Shown here in pieces: positions 52,470 through 61,300 of a DNA stretch of 64,000 bases. The stretch's first letter is position 1. Every line of letters starts with the position of its first letter. Source of the DNA: Actinomadura sp. DC4 (GTDB lineage Bacteria; Actinomycetota; Actinomycetes; Streptosporangiales; Streptosporangiaceae); contig NZ_JAUEQY010000011.1 of NCBI RefSeq assembly GCF_030406325.1, positions 234,278 through 298,277 of the forward strand, read 5' to 3'. The position numbers and the translations under genes are program-made. Below the pieces are notes generated by a model, which was not told the DNA's origin, searched no databases, and saw nothing but the letters and a program-made list of their open reading frames with translations.

Positions 52470-53096
52470 CTAACCGAGGACGCCCTTGGAAGGCGGCGCG
52501 GGGAAAATAGACTGCCGGTCGGTCTGCGCATATACCTGACCCGAATGGTTCACCAGAGCGATGTACTCACCGACACGCTCAAGGGTGTTACCAATGTTTT
52601 GTAGCGCCTTTTCCTGGGCCGGATTCATCGTCGTCGCGAATTTCTGCGCCGGCTCCGCCCAAACGGTCGGCTGGGGAGTCGAGTCCGCAGGAGGGGTGTA
52701 CACGCCATCAGAGAAGTCGAAGAATCCTTCGTCCGGGTCTTCCAGCGACTTTTGGCCGAAGACCGTCCCTTCCGACGCGAGGACCTTGGACCGGAGGGCC
52801 TCGTACTGGCTCACGAGACCGCGAGCCGTGGTCAACATGCTCTCCACCTGCGTTCCAACGGACTGCAGGTCGATGCTGAACTCCTGCGCGTCGGTCGCCG
52901 GGCTGTTGTTGGCCGCGCCTGAGTCGGGGCCCTCGTCGATGTCGCGAGGATCGTTGTTGAACGACGGATGCTTGGTCCAGGCGACGTTGAGCTCAGGAGA
53001 CTGGGTATTTCCCAGATCGACCTTGTCGTCGTCGTGGCTGTGGTCATTCGGGTCCAGTGGATGCTGGTCGTATTGGGACTTGATCGGGTCGGACAT
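52470..53096 (-). CDS. protein of unknown function inside the ESX locus
   Basis: A 208-residue protein encoded opposite to the ESX genes. The first ~70 residues are acidic and low complexity (HPLDPNDHSHDDDKVDLGN); the rest is helical: QEFSIDLQSVGTQVESMLTT, ARGLVSQYEALRSKVL, then MNPAQEKALQNIGNTLERVG and EYIALVNHSGQVYAQTDRQS. The spacing of the two helical blocks resembles a long WXG/ESX-type four-helix protein without a W-x-G. The ATG at 53096 follows AGGAGAG. It is less GC-rich than all neighbours, and its stop lies 1 nt from that of the AAA gene. Possibly a secreted ESX substrate or a regulator; not recognised. Confidence 0.7.
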   Translation of the reverse strand: MSDPIKSQYDQHPLDPNDHSHDDDKVDLGNTQSPELNVAWTKHPSFNNDPRDIDEGPDSGAANNSPATDAQEFSIDLQSVGTQVESMLTTARGLVSQYEALRSKVLASEGTVFGQKSLEDPDEGFFDFSDGVYTPPADSTPQPTVWAEPAQKFATTMNPAQEKALQNIGNTLERVGEYIALVNHSGQVYAQTDRQSIFPAPPSKGVLG

Positions 53097-53157
53097 TTCT
53101 CTCCTGACCTGTCGCCGGGACTCGATGACAGGGACATCTTCGTTTCTGCGGTCCGTG

Positions 53158-53185
53158 TTGACAATACCTAGGCTGACGGTATCTT
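53158..53185 (+). promoter_or_regulatory. sigma-70 (HrdB-type) promoter of the second ESX operon
   Basis: TTGACA (53158-53163) and TATCTT (53180-53185) with a 16-nt spacer form the best consensus promoter in the window, 56 nt before the GTG at 53241. The gap between the two divergent genes is AT-richer than the surroundings. Confidence 0.65.
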
Positions 53186-53196
53186 TACCTAGCTGA
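53165..53196. promoter_or_regulatory. direct repeat TACCTAG(G)CTGA overlapping the -10
   Basis: TACCTAGGCTGA (53165-53176) and TACCTAGCTGA (53186-53196) are near-identical direct repeats spaced 21 bp apart, about two helical turns, straddling the -10 box. This is a likely binding site for a regulator acting on the promoter and possibly also on the divergent 208-residue gene. Confidence 0.5.
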
Positions 53197-53240
53197 GCTA
53201 CTTCGGCCGGAACTGTTTCGGTGTCGGGTGGAGGAGGTGC

Positions 53241-53606
53241 GTGGTGGAGGACTTCAAGATAGACCTGAACGCTCTGTCGAACGCCATTGACAGCGTCACC
53301 CGCGAGTCCGGCGGCATCTCGAGTTCGCTGGACCAGCTCGATACGAAGATGCGGCACCTGTCCGCCTACTGGCACAGTCCCGCCTACGACAGCTTCGACG
53401 ACGTCCGCAACTGGTTCAGACAGGCGTCGGACGACCTGACGGACATGCTCGACGAGATCATCAACCGACTGCAGAAGGCGTACGACAACTACCACGAGGC
53501 CGAGTCCACGAACTACGCCAACGTGGACCACCACCTGCCCGTCACGGGACAGGTGGTCGAGCGGCCGGTGGCGCCGGCCGGTCAGGGCGGTGCTCAGAAT
53601 GCCTGA
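53241..53606 (+). CDS. WXG100-like ESX protein
   Basis: A 121-residue two-helix protein. The central turn is SAYWHSPAYDSFDDVRNWF: tryptophan present, glycine replaced by serine (W-H-S). The second helix ends in YDNYHEAESTNY, a Y-x-x-x-E type secretion signal region, and a Pro/Gly-rich tail follows. The GTG at 53241 follows GGAGGAGG; the GTG at 53244 is equally possible. Its stop overlaps the ATG of the next gene by 8 nt. First gene of the operon reading into eccC. Confidence 0.88.
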   Translation: MVEDFKIDLNALSNAIDSVTRESGGISSSLDQLDTKMRHLSAYWHSPAYDSFDDVRNWFRQASDDLTDMLDEIINRLQKAYDNYHEAESTNYANVDHHLPVTGQVVERPVAPAGQGGAQNA

Positions 53607-54102
53607 CAACCTGACCGACGACGGCGGCAACCGTACGGAGCCCACCTCCCCGCTCCGCATCGCGCCCTTCGCGGACTACGACGGCCTGCAGACGCTCGCC
53701 ATCTCGCCGTGGGGGCTGCACGACACCGCGAAGACGATCGTGCAGCTCGCACAGGACATCGCCGACTCCCTCGGCCGCATCTCCGACACCTTGGGCTCTC
53801 TGACCTTCGACAGCTGGAAGGGCGAGACGCAGCAAGAGGTGGACGACATGGCGGACCGGTGGCTCGACGTCTCCTACAACCTGTTCGGCAGCGAGGACAC
53901 GCCGAACGACGGCGTGCTGAACGCCGTGGCGGACGGCATCGGCATCGCGGGCGACAACTACAACAAGGCCGAGATCGGCCTGGTCAACATCTGGCACAAG
54001 TTCGCCGCCAACGTGGGCACGGGTGACGGCAGCGACGAGCAGAAGGACAAGCCCGCGGACCAGATGGACACGAACAAGACCGCGATCACGGCCGACTACT
54101 GA
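53599..54102 (+). CDS. WXG100 family ESX protein
   Basis: A 167-residue protein with an intact W-x-G (FDSWKGETQQEVDDMADRWL) in the turn between two long helices, a 40-residue N-terminal lead (SPLRIAPFADYDGLQTLAIS) and an acidic C-terminal tail. The sequence NYNKAEIGL fits the Y-x-x-x-D/E export signal. The ATG at 53599 lies inside the end of the previous gene. Together the two proteins should form the second ESX heterodimer of this locus. Confidence 0.88.
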   Translation: MPDNLTDDGGNRTEPTSPLRIAPFADYDGLQTLAISPWGLHDTAKTIVQLAQDIADSLGRISDTLGSLTFDSWKGETQQEVDDMADRWLDVSYNLFGSEDTPNDGVLNAVADGIGIAGDNYNKAEIGLVNIWHKFAANVGTGDGSDEQKDKPADQMDTNKTAITADY

Positions 54103-54187
54103 CGCGGGACCGGGATCGCGGACGCGGCGGCGGACCCCGTTGTCGGGCCGCCGCCGAGGGACTTCACATCCTTAGGCAGGGAAACCG

Positions 54188-57100
54188 TTGAGCAGGACCG
54201 CTTTTCACCGTCCCGCCCGGATGGCGCCACCACCGGTGCCGGCGGAGAAGATCTCCCTGGCCTCACCGCCGCAGCTGCCGTCCCAGAACGGTCAGTACGG
54301 CATGGCCATGATGGTCCTGCCGCTCCTGACGAGCGTCAGCATGGCGGCGTACCTCATGTCCACCGGCCGGCCGTGGATGTTCGTGCTCGGCGTGGTGTTC
54401 GTGCTGTCGTCGACGGGGTTCACGATCGGCATCCGGGTGCAGATGCGCAACAAGAACCGCCGGCAGCAGGAGAAGCACCGCGAGAGGTACCTCGACTACC
54501 TGGCCGGCATCCGCAAGCAGGCGCGGCAGATCGCCCAGATCCAGCGGTTCGCCGCCGCCTGGGTGCACCCGAGCCCGCAGCGGCTGTGGGCGATCGCGAC
54601 CCGCCGGCGCCGCGTGTGGGAGCGCCGTCCCGCCGACATCGACTTCCTGCGCGTACGGGTCGGCAGTGGCGACGGCCCTCTCGCCAGCAGCCTCACGGTC
54701 TCCCGGCGCACCGACCCGGCGGTGGACTACGACCCGCGCTCCGTGCACGCGTCGGAGGAACTCGTCCGCGTGCACGGCACCGTGGAGGACCAGCCGGCCT
54801 GGGTCGACGTCGGCCGGGCCGGGGTCGTGAGCCTCCTGGGGCCGGACGAGGAGACGCGGGCGGCCGGCACCGCGCTGCTGTGCCAGCTCGCCGTCCTGCA
54901 CGCCCCGGACGACGTACGGGTCGCGGTGGTCACCGGCGGGCACCAGGAGTGGGAGTGGGCCAAGTGGCTGCCCCACACGCACGAACCGGACACGCGCGAA
55001 CGTGGCGTCGAGGTGGTGCCGCTGGTCGCGGCCAAGCTCGACGACCTCTCCGACCATCTGGAGGACGAGCTCGAACGCGCCGTGACGGCCCGTACCGAGC
55101 GCGGCACCCGTCTCGTGGCCACGCTCGCTCAAGAGGCGTCACGGCAGCGGCTCGTGGTGATCCTCGACGGCTACGACCCGGGGGAGAACTGGGCCAGGTC
55201 GGCCCTCGTCCTGCGCCTGCTGTCCGAGGCGGGGCCGGCGCTCGGCATCACGGTGATCTGCCTCGTCACCGAGGAGGCCCACGAGCCGGGACGCGTGGAC
55301 GTACGGGTCCGCGTCGACGCCCGCGGCGGGCTGTCGCTGGAGGGACCCGACGTCTCCCTCCGCAGCGTCGTGGAGAACGCGACCATGGACCGTACGCCGG
55401 CCGCTCTCCAGGAGCGGATCGCGCGTTCGCTCGCGCCGCTGCGCCTGTCGGGCGAGCGCGACCAGGTCCTCGCCGAAGCGGTGTCGCTGCCGGGCATGCT
55501 CGGCATGGCCGACCTGACGACGCTCGACCCGAGCACCCTGTGGCGGGCGCCGGACGACGAGGCCATGCTGCGGGCGCCGGTCGGCGTGGGTGGCGGCGGA
55601 GAGACGCTCGTCCTGGACCTGAAGGAGTCCGCGCAGGGCGGCATCGGCCCGCACGGGCTCATCGTCGGCGCGACCGGCTCCGGCAAGAGCGAGCTGCTGC
55701 GCACCCTGGTCACCGGCCTGGCGCTGACCCACTCGCCGGAGCACCTCGGCTTCGTCCTCGTCGACTTCAAGGGCGGCGCGACCTTCGCGGGCGTGACCCG
55801 CCTGCCGCACGTCGCCGGTCTGATCACCAACCTCGCCGACGACCTGTCCCTGGTCGAGCGCGTACGGGTCGCACTCGTGGGCGAGCAGCAGCGGCGGCAG
55901 CAACTGCTGCGCCAGGCGGGCAACGTCGACTCGATCCGTGAGTACCAGTTGAAGCAGGCGGCCGGCGGCACCGACGTCGACGGCGCGCCGTTGCCGCCGC
56001 TGCCGTACCTCATGATCGTGGTCGACGAGTTCGGCGAGCTGCTGTCCCAGCGTTCGGACTTCATCGACCTGTTCGTGCAGATCGGGCGGGTGGGCCGGTC
56101 CCTGGGCATGCATCTGCTACTGGCCACGCAGCGGCTGGAGGAAGGCCGGCTACGGGGCCTGGAGTCCCACCTGTCCTACCGCATCTGCCTGCGGACCTTC
56201 AGCGCCGCCGAGAGCCGTGCGGTGATCGGCACGCAAGACGCGTACATGCTGCCGGCGATCCCCGGCTCGGCGTACCTCAAGGTCGACGAGTCGGTCTACG
56301 AGCGGTTCCGGGTGGCGCACGTCTCGCGGCTGTACGAACGGGCGTCGGACGAGGACGCCGCGGACGAGCCGATCGCGCCGAGCCCGTTCACGCTCCGCAC
56401 CCGGCCGGAGCCGGTGGACCTCGTACCGGCCGGTCCTCGCAGGTGGGCGCCGGAGACCGACACGACCGAGCTGCAGATCGTCGTCGAACGCCTCGCCCAG
56501 AGCAGCGCGCCGACCCACCAGGTCTGGCTCGCGCCGCTGCCGGGGGGCTTCTCGCTCGACCTGCTGCTGGCGCCCCTGGCGGAGACGGAGGGGCGGGGCC
56601 TGCAGAGCGCGGGCTGGCCCTCGTACGGAGAGCTGAAGTTCCCTGTCGCGGTGGCGGACCTGCCCGCCCGGCAGGAGCAGCGCCCGCTCATCCTGGACCT
56701 TGCCGGAATCCACGGGCACCTGGCCCTGGTCGGCGCCCCGCAGACCGGCAAGAGCATCTTCCTGCGTACGGCCCTGATCAGCGCGATGCTCACCCACACC
56801 CCGGAGGAGCTGCAGTTCTACTGCATCGACCACGGGGGCGGCGCGCTGTACGGCCTGGAGGGCGCCCCGCACGTGGCCGGGGTGGCCGGCCGGCGGGACA
56901 CCGAACGTGTCCAGCGCGTGCTGGCCGAGGTGACCCGCCTGGTGGCGATACGCGAGCGGATGTTCCGTGATCTGGGCATCCAGTCCGCCGCCGACTTCCG
57001 CAGGCTGCGTGAGAGCGGAGAGCTGCCGCCGGGCGTACGCGCCGCCGACGTCGTCCTGGTCGTCGACAACTGGGGCGCGCTGCACGCCGAGATGGAGGAC

Positions 57101-58303
57101 GCCACCGCGATCGCCACCGACATCGCCACCCGCGGTCTCGGCGTCGGCGTGCACCTGATGCTGACGGCCAACCGCTGGGCCGAGGTACGGATGGGGCTGC
57201 GCGACAACATCGGCGGCCGTCTCGAACTCCGGCTGAACGATCCCGCCGAATCGGAGATCAACCGGCAGGAGGCCCGCCGGCTCGGCCGGATACCGGCCGG
57301 TCGCGGCCTGATGTCCCCGGGGCTCGCGTTTCACGTGGCCCTGCCGCGGCTGGACGGCGGCGACGGCCTCGACGACCTCACCGAGGCCCAGAAGAACCTC
57401 GTCACCGCCGTCGCCGAGGCCTGGCACGGGCCGGCGGCCCCGCCGCTGAAGGTGCTGCCGCAGCGGCTCACCGCGTCGGAGCTCGACGCGGTCCTCGCCG
57501 GGGGAGCGGGCACACCGGACCCCTGGGATCGCGACGGCGGCGACCTGTCCGGGACCGAGGTTCCCATCGGCCTGGCCCAGACCGATCTGCGGCCGGTCGG
57601 CCTGGACCTGAACCAGGGGCAGCCGCATTTCCTCGTCTTCGGCGACTCGGGCGCGGGCAAGACCGTCTTCCTGCGCGCCTGGATGCGCGGGCTGGCCCGC
57701 CGCCACTCGCCGTGGGACGTACGCCTGATCGTCATCGACTACCGGCGCAGCCTCCTCGACGTGCTGCCCACGCCGTACATCGGCGCCGAGGCCGGCAACC
57801 CGGAGCTGGCCGCCACCTTCGTCGCCCAGGTCGCCGAGAAACTGAAGGAGAGGATGCCGCCGGCCGGCATCACCTCCAGCCGCCTGCGCGACCGCGACTG
57901 GTGGGAGGGACCGGAGTTCTACGTCGTCATCGACGACTACGACCTGGTGGCGAACGGCCCGGACCGCGGACCGCTCGCGCCCCTCGCCCCGTTCATCACC
58001 CAGGGCGAGGAGCTCGGGTTCCACATCGTGCTGGCACGCCGGGTCGGCGGAGCATCGCGGGCACTGATGGCCGACCCGCTGCTCGGCCGCCTGCGCGAGT
58101 TCGGCGCCGACGGGCTGATCCTGTCCGGCGACCACCGCGAAGGGGTGCTCGTCGGCGACCAGCGCGCGGCGCAGCGCGTCCCGGGCCGCGGCGTGCTCGT
58201 CCGCAGGAGACAGGATCCGGAGCTGATCCACACCGCGCTCGACGAGGAGACGGAGCAGCTGACGTACGAGCCTCGTCCACCCGCGGAACCGGCGCGGCCA
58301 TGA
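54188..58303 (+). CDS. eccC: type VII secretion motor ATPase EccC (EccCa-EccCb in one chain)
   Basis: A 1371-residue FtsK/SpoIIIE-type motor. Two transmembrane helices near residues 38-80 (MAMMVLPLLTSVSMAAYLMS, FVLGVVFVLSSTGFTIGI) are followed by a DUF-type stalk and three P-loop domains: D1 GATGSGKSELL (~494) with Walker B LMIVVDEFGELL, D2 GAPQTGKSIFL (~849) with a degenerate Walker B VVLVVDNWG, and D3 GDSGAGKTVFL (~1152) with YVVIDDYDLV. Intact catalytic residues in D1 and weaker sites in D2/D3 match known EccC. It drives WXG substrates through the ESX pore. The TTG start at 54188 lies 85 nt after the WXG pair; its stop overlaps the giant WXG gene (ATGA). Confidence 0.95.
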   Translation: MSRTAFHRPARMAPPPVPAEKISLASPPQLPSQNGQYGMAMMVLPLLTSVSMAAYLMSTGRPWMFVLGVVFVLSSTGFTIGIRVQMRNKNRRQQEKHRERYLDYLAGIRKQARQIAQIQRFAAAWVHPSPQRLWAIATRRRRVWERRPADIDFLRVRVGSGDGPLASSLTVSRRTDPAVDYDPRSVHASEELVRVHGTVEDQPAWVDVGRAGVVSLLGPDEETRAAGTALLCQLAVLHAPDDVRVAVVTGGHQEWEWAKWLPHTHEPDTRERGVEVVPLVAAKLDDLSDHLEDELERAVTARTERGTRLVATLAQEASRQRLVVILDGYDPGENWARSALVLRLLSEAGPALGITVICLVTEEAHEPGRVDVRVRVDARGGLSLEGPDVSLRSVVENATMDRTPAALQERIARSLAPLRLSGERDQVLAEAVSLPGMLGMADLTTLDPSTLWRAPDDEAMLRAPVGVGGGGETLVLDLKESAQGGIGPHGLIVGATGSGKSELLRTLVTGLALTHSPEHLGFVLVDFKGGATFAGVTRLPHVAGLITNLADDLSLVERVRVALVGEQQRRQQLLRQAGNVDSIREYQLKQAAGGTDVDGAPLPPLPYLMIVVDEFGELLSQRSDFIDLFVQIGRVGRSLGMHLLLATQRLEEGRLRGLESHLSYRICLRTFSAAESRAVIGTQDAYMLPAIPGSAYLKVDESVYERFRVAHVSRLYERASDEDAADEPIAPSPFTLRTRPEPVDLVPAGPRRWAPETDTTELQIVVERLAQSSAPTHQVWLAPLPGGFSLDLLLAPLAETEGRGLQSAGWPSYGELKFPVAVADLPARQEQRPLILDLAGIHGHLALVGAPQTGKSIFLRTALISAMLTHTPEELQFYCIDHGGGALYGLEGAPHVAGVAGRRDTERVQRVLAEVTRLVAIRERMFRDLGIQSAADFRRLRESGELPPGVRAADVVLVVDNWGALHAEMEDATAIATDIATRGLGVGVHLMLTANRWAEVRMGLRDNIGGRLELRLNDPAESEINRQEARRLGRIPAGRGLMSPGLAFHVALPRLDGGDGLDDLTEAQKNLVTAVAEAWHGPAAPPLKVLPQRLTASELDAVLAGGAGTPDPWDRDGGDLSGTEVPIGLAQTDLRPVGLDLNQGQPHFLVFGDSGAGKTVFLRAWMRGLARRHSPWDVRLIVIDYRRSLLDVLPTPYIGAEAGNPELAATFVAQVAEKLKERMPPAGITSSRLRDRDWWEGPEFYVVIDDYDLVANGPDRGPLAPLAPFITQGEELGFHIVLARRVGGASRALMADPLLGRLREFGADGLILSGDHREGVLVGDQRAAQRVPGRGVLVRRRQDPELIHTALDEETEQLTYEPRPPAEPARP

Positions 58304-61300
58304 GCGGTCCCGGCGGTACTCTCACCACCTGGCAGGACTATCTCGGCAACCTGGACATCAACGCCATCTACGACCTGGGCAACCAGTGGATCCGGATGGG
58401 CGACTCGCTCTACTCCGAGCAGGAGACGCTCGACGACAAGGTCGCGAGCCTCGGGTGGAACGGCGAGGCCGGCACCGCCGCGTGGGACACCTGGGCCAAC
58501 AACATCGCCAAGGTGATGTTCAACGCCGCCGACACGGCGTGGAAGGTCGGCGAGGCCATAAACGCCTACGCCGACGGCATCAAGGACCAGGCCCAGAAGA
58601 TGGCCAAGCAGGACAACGCGCAGACCCTCGCGACGATCTTCGGCTTCATCCTGGGCGCCTTCACCGCCATCTTCAGCGAGCTCGCGTCTCTCATCCCCCT
58701 CCTCGCCCGGATCATCGGCAGCCTCGTCAACGTCATGAGCGCCATCGCGACCCGGGTCGGCACGCTGGGCGCGTCGCTCTTCGGGTTCACCGCCGGGGCG
58801 GCCACCGGGGCCGCCGCGTCCCTCGGCTTCGACATGGTGGCCATGGGCCTGGGCGACCTGGCGGCGCACAACCCCTTCCACGTCGACTGGAAGTCCGAGG
58901 CCGGCAACATGGGGCTCGGCGCCGCCCTCGGCGGAATCTTCGGAGCGGTCGGCACGGCCGACGCGGCCAAGCCGCAGCCCGGTCCCGACGCTCCCTTCGC
59001 GACGGGCACTCCCGGCGGTCCCCCCACTCCCAAGGGGGGTTCTCCGCGAGACTCGGCCCTCCCTGGCGCCGCCCCCGGCGCACGGCCGGGCGCGGTCACG
59101 CCGAAGGGCTCGACGTTCGCGCCGACGGGGGAGCCGAACGGCCGCCCGGCGGGAGGCGACCCGGGCAAGCCCGAGGTGGTGGGGGCCGCACCCGTCGTGA
59201 CCGGCGAAGGCCTGCCGCACAGCGGGACGGGGGAGCCCCGTCCGAACTCCGCCCAGGGCGAGCGCCCGAACGGTGTCACCGGCGAGGCGCCCGCGCCCGC
59301 GGCCACACCGAAGCCCGCCCCGGCTCCGCCTGCGGGCGCGCAGGGGGTGGGCAACGGTCCTCGCGGTGACGCGACGAACCCGCGGCCACCGGCAGCCGAA
59401 CCTCGTGCCGACGCGGAGGCGATGGGCGACGGTCCTTCGGCTCGAGCGAACCCGCCCCTGAGCGAGGGTACGGCCGCGGCGCCGGGCGGCGGGCCTCGCG
59501 GCGACGGCGCGAACACCAAGCCGCCTCCTGCCGAGAACGCGAAGCCGAACGCCGCGGTGGGCGCCCCGCCGCCGAACGAGCGGACACCACCGGCGGCCCA
59601 GCCGACGCCGGGGCGCGAGACGCCGGTGCCGGACACGGGTTCGGGGGCCCGGCCGGGCCCGGACACGACCCCGCCGACCTCCTCGGGACCGACCGCCGCC
59701 CGGCCGGAAGGCCGACCGGCCGAGGGCCCGTCGCAACGCGTCGGCGCGCCGGCCGCCGCCGACCCGCGGCCTGTCGCCACGCCGCAGCAGGGGACTCCCG
59801 ACACACCCAGGCCACAGCCGGAGGTACCCAAGCCCGACCCCGGCGGTGCGGTGACACCTGCGCCGGGAACCCCCAATCCTGAGGCGGTACGACCGGCGGC
59901 GCCGAGGCCTGAGCCCGGCGGCGCGGCGGCACCCGCGCCTGACGCCGTGCGGCCGGAGGCGCCCAAGCCCGATCCCGGCGGCGCGGCGGCGCCTACGCCT
60001 GACGCGGTGCGGCCGGGGGCGGCCAGGCCCGATCCTGGCGGGGCCGAACCGCCGAAGGCCGACGCGCCGTTGGCCGGCGCGCCCGCGCCTGACGCGGTAC
60101 GGCCGGGAGCGGCCAGGCCCGAGCCCGGGAGGGCCGAGCCGCCCAAGCCCGAAGCGCCAAGGCCCGAGACGACGGCGCGGCCCGAGGTGTCCAGGTCCGG
60201 GCCCGGCAGAGCCGAGCCGCCCAAGCCCGAGCCGGGAAGGCCGGAGAACGTCAGGGCCGACCCAGGCGACGGGACGGTGGCGCCGGTGGGCGCCGCTCCC
60301 ACCGCGCAGGGTGGCGGTGAGCCTCGCACCCTGGTCCCCAGCGGGGAGGGGCAGTCCTCACCGGTGCCCGGCCCGGAGCCCGGACGTACGAACACCGGCC
60401 CCCAGCCCGGGGCCCAGACGCCAGGCCGGCCGCATCAGGACACGGGAGCCAGGCCCGGTGCGGCCGAGCCCTCGGGCGGCAAGGAGCCCGCCCCGCCGTC
60501 CGGCGCGGCGAAGCCCCCGGCGAACGGCCACCCCGCGACACCCGGCGCCAAGACCGCCGAGCCGTCACCGGCCTCATCGGCGGGCGGGCCACGTCCCGGC
60601 GACGTGAGCAGGAGCCCTGAGACCAAGGCGTACGCGGATGCGGCCGAGGCGCGGTTGAAGGATTCCGGTAGCGCTCCGGCGGATGTTCCTCTCAAGCCCG
60701 CCGCCGGGCCTCCGAAGGCGCGTTCGGGGTCGGAGACGCCGACGACCGGGGTCTCCTCCGCGGAGGCCAAACCGCGTCCCGGTGACGTGAGCAGGACCCT
60801 CGAGACCAAGACGTACGCCGACGCCGCCGAGGCCCGGATGAAGGAATCCGGCAGTACGCCGGAAGGGCCTTCTCCCAAGCCGGCCGCCGAGTCCCCCAAG
60901 GCGCACCCGGAGACCGACCCTCCCGTTTCGCAGGGCAACGGGTCGGAGGAGCCGAGGACCGGGGTCTCCTCCTCCGAGAGCAAGCCGCCTGAGACGAAAC
61001 CGGCTCCAGCCAAGCCGGACGACCCCAAGGCCACCGACGAACCTCCGGCGAACCACCCGGCGGACACCCCGGCGGCGACCGGCCCCGCAGAGCCGCGGAC
61101 CAAGGAGCCCACCGACCCGAAACCGGAGGCCGCCGAGCCGGTACGGCCCCAGCGGACGGTGCCGGGCGACGTGCCGCCCGCGGGAGAGACGCGGCAGGTC
61201 TTCCGTACGGACGAGAGAACCGGTGACTCGGAACTGGTCGAGCTCGCCACGCGAGGCGGCCGGCGGCTGGGCGGACCTCCCGCGGGAGAGCCGCCCCCGA

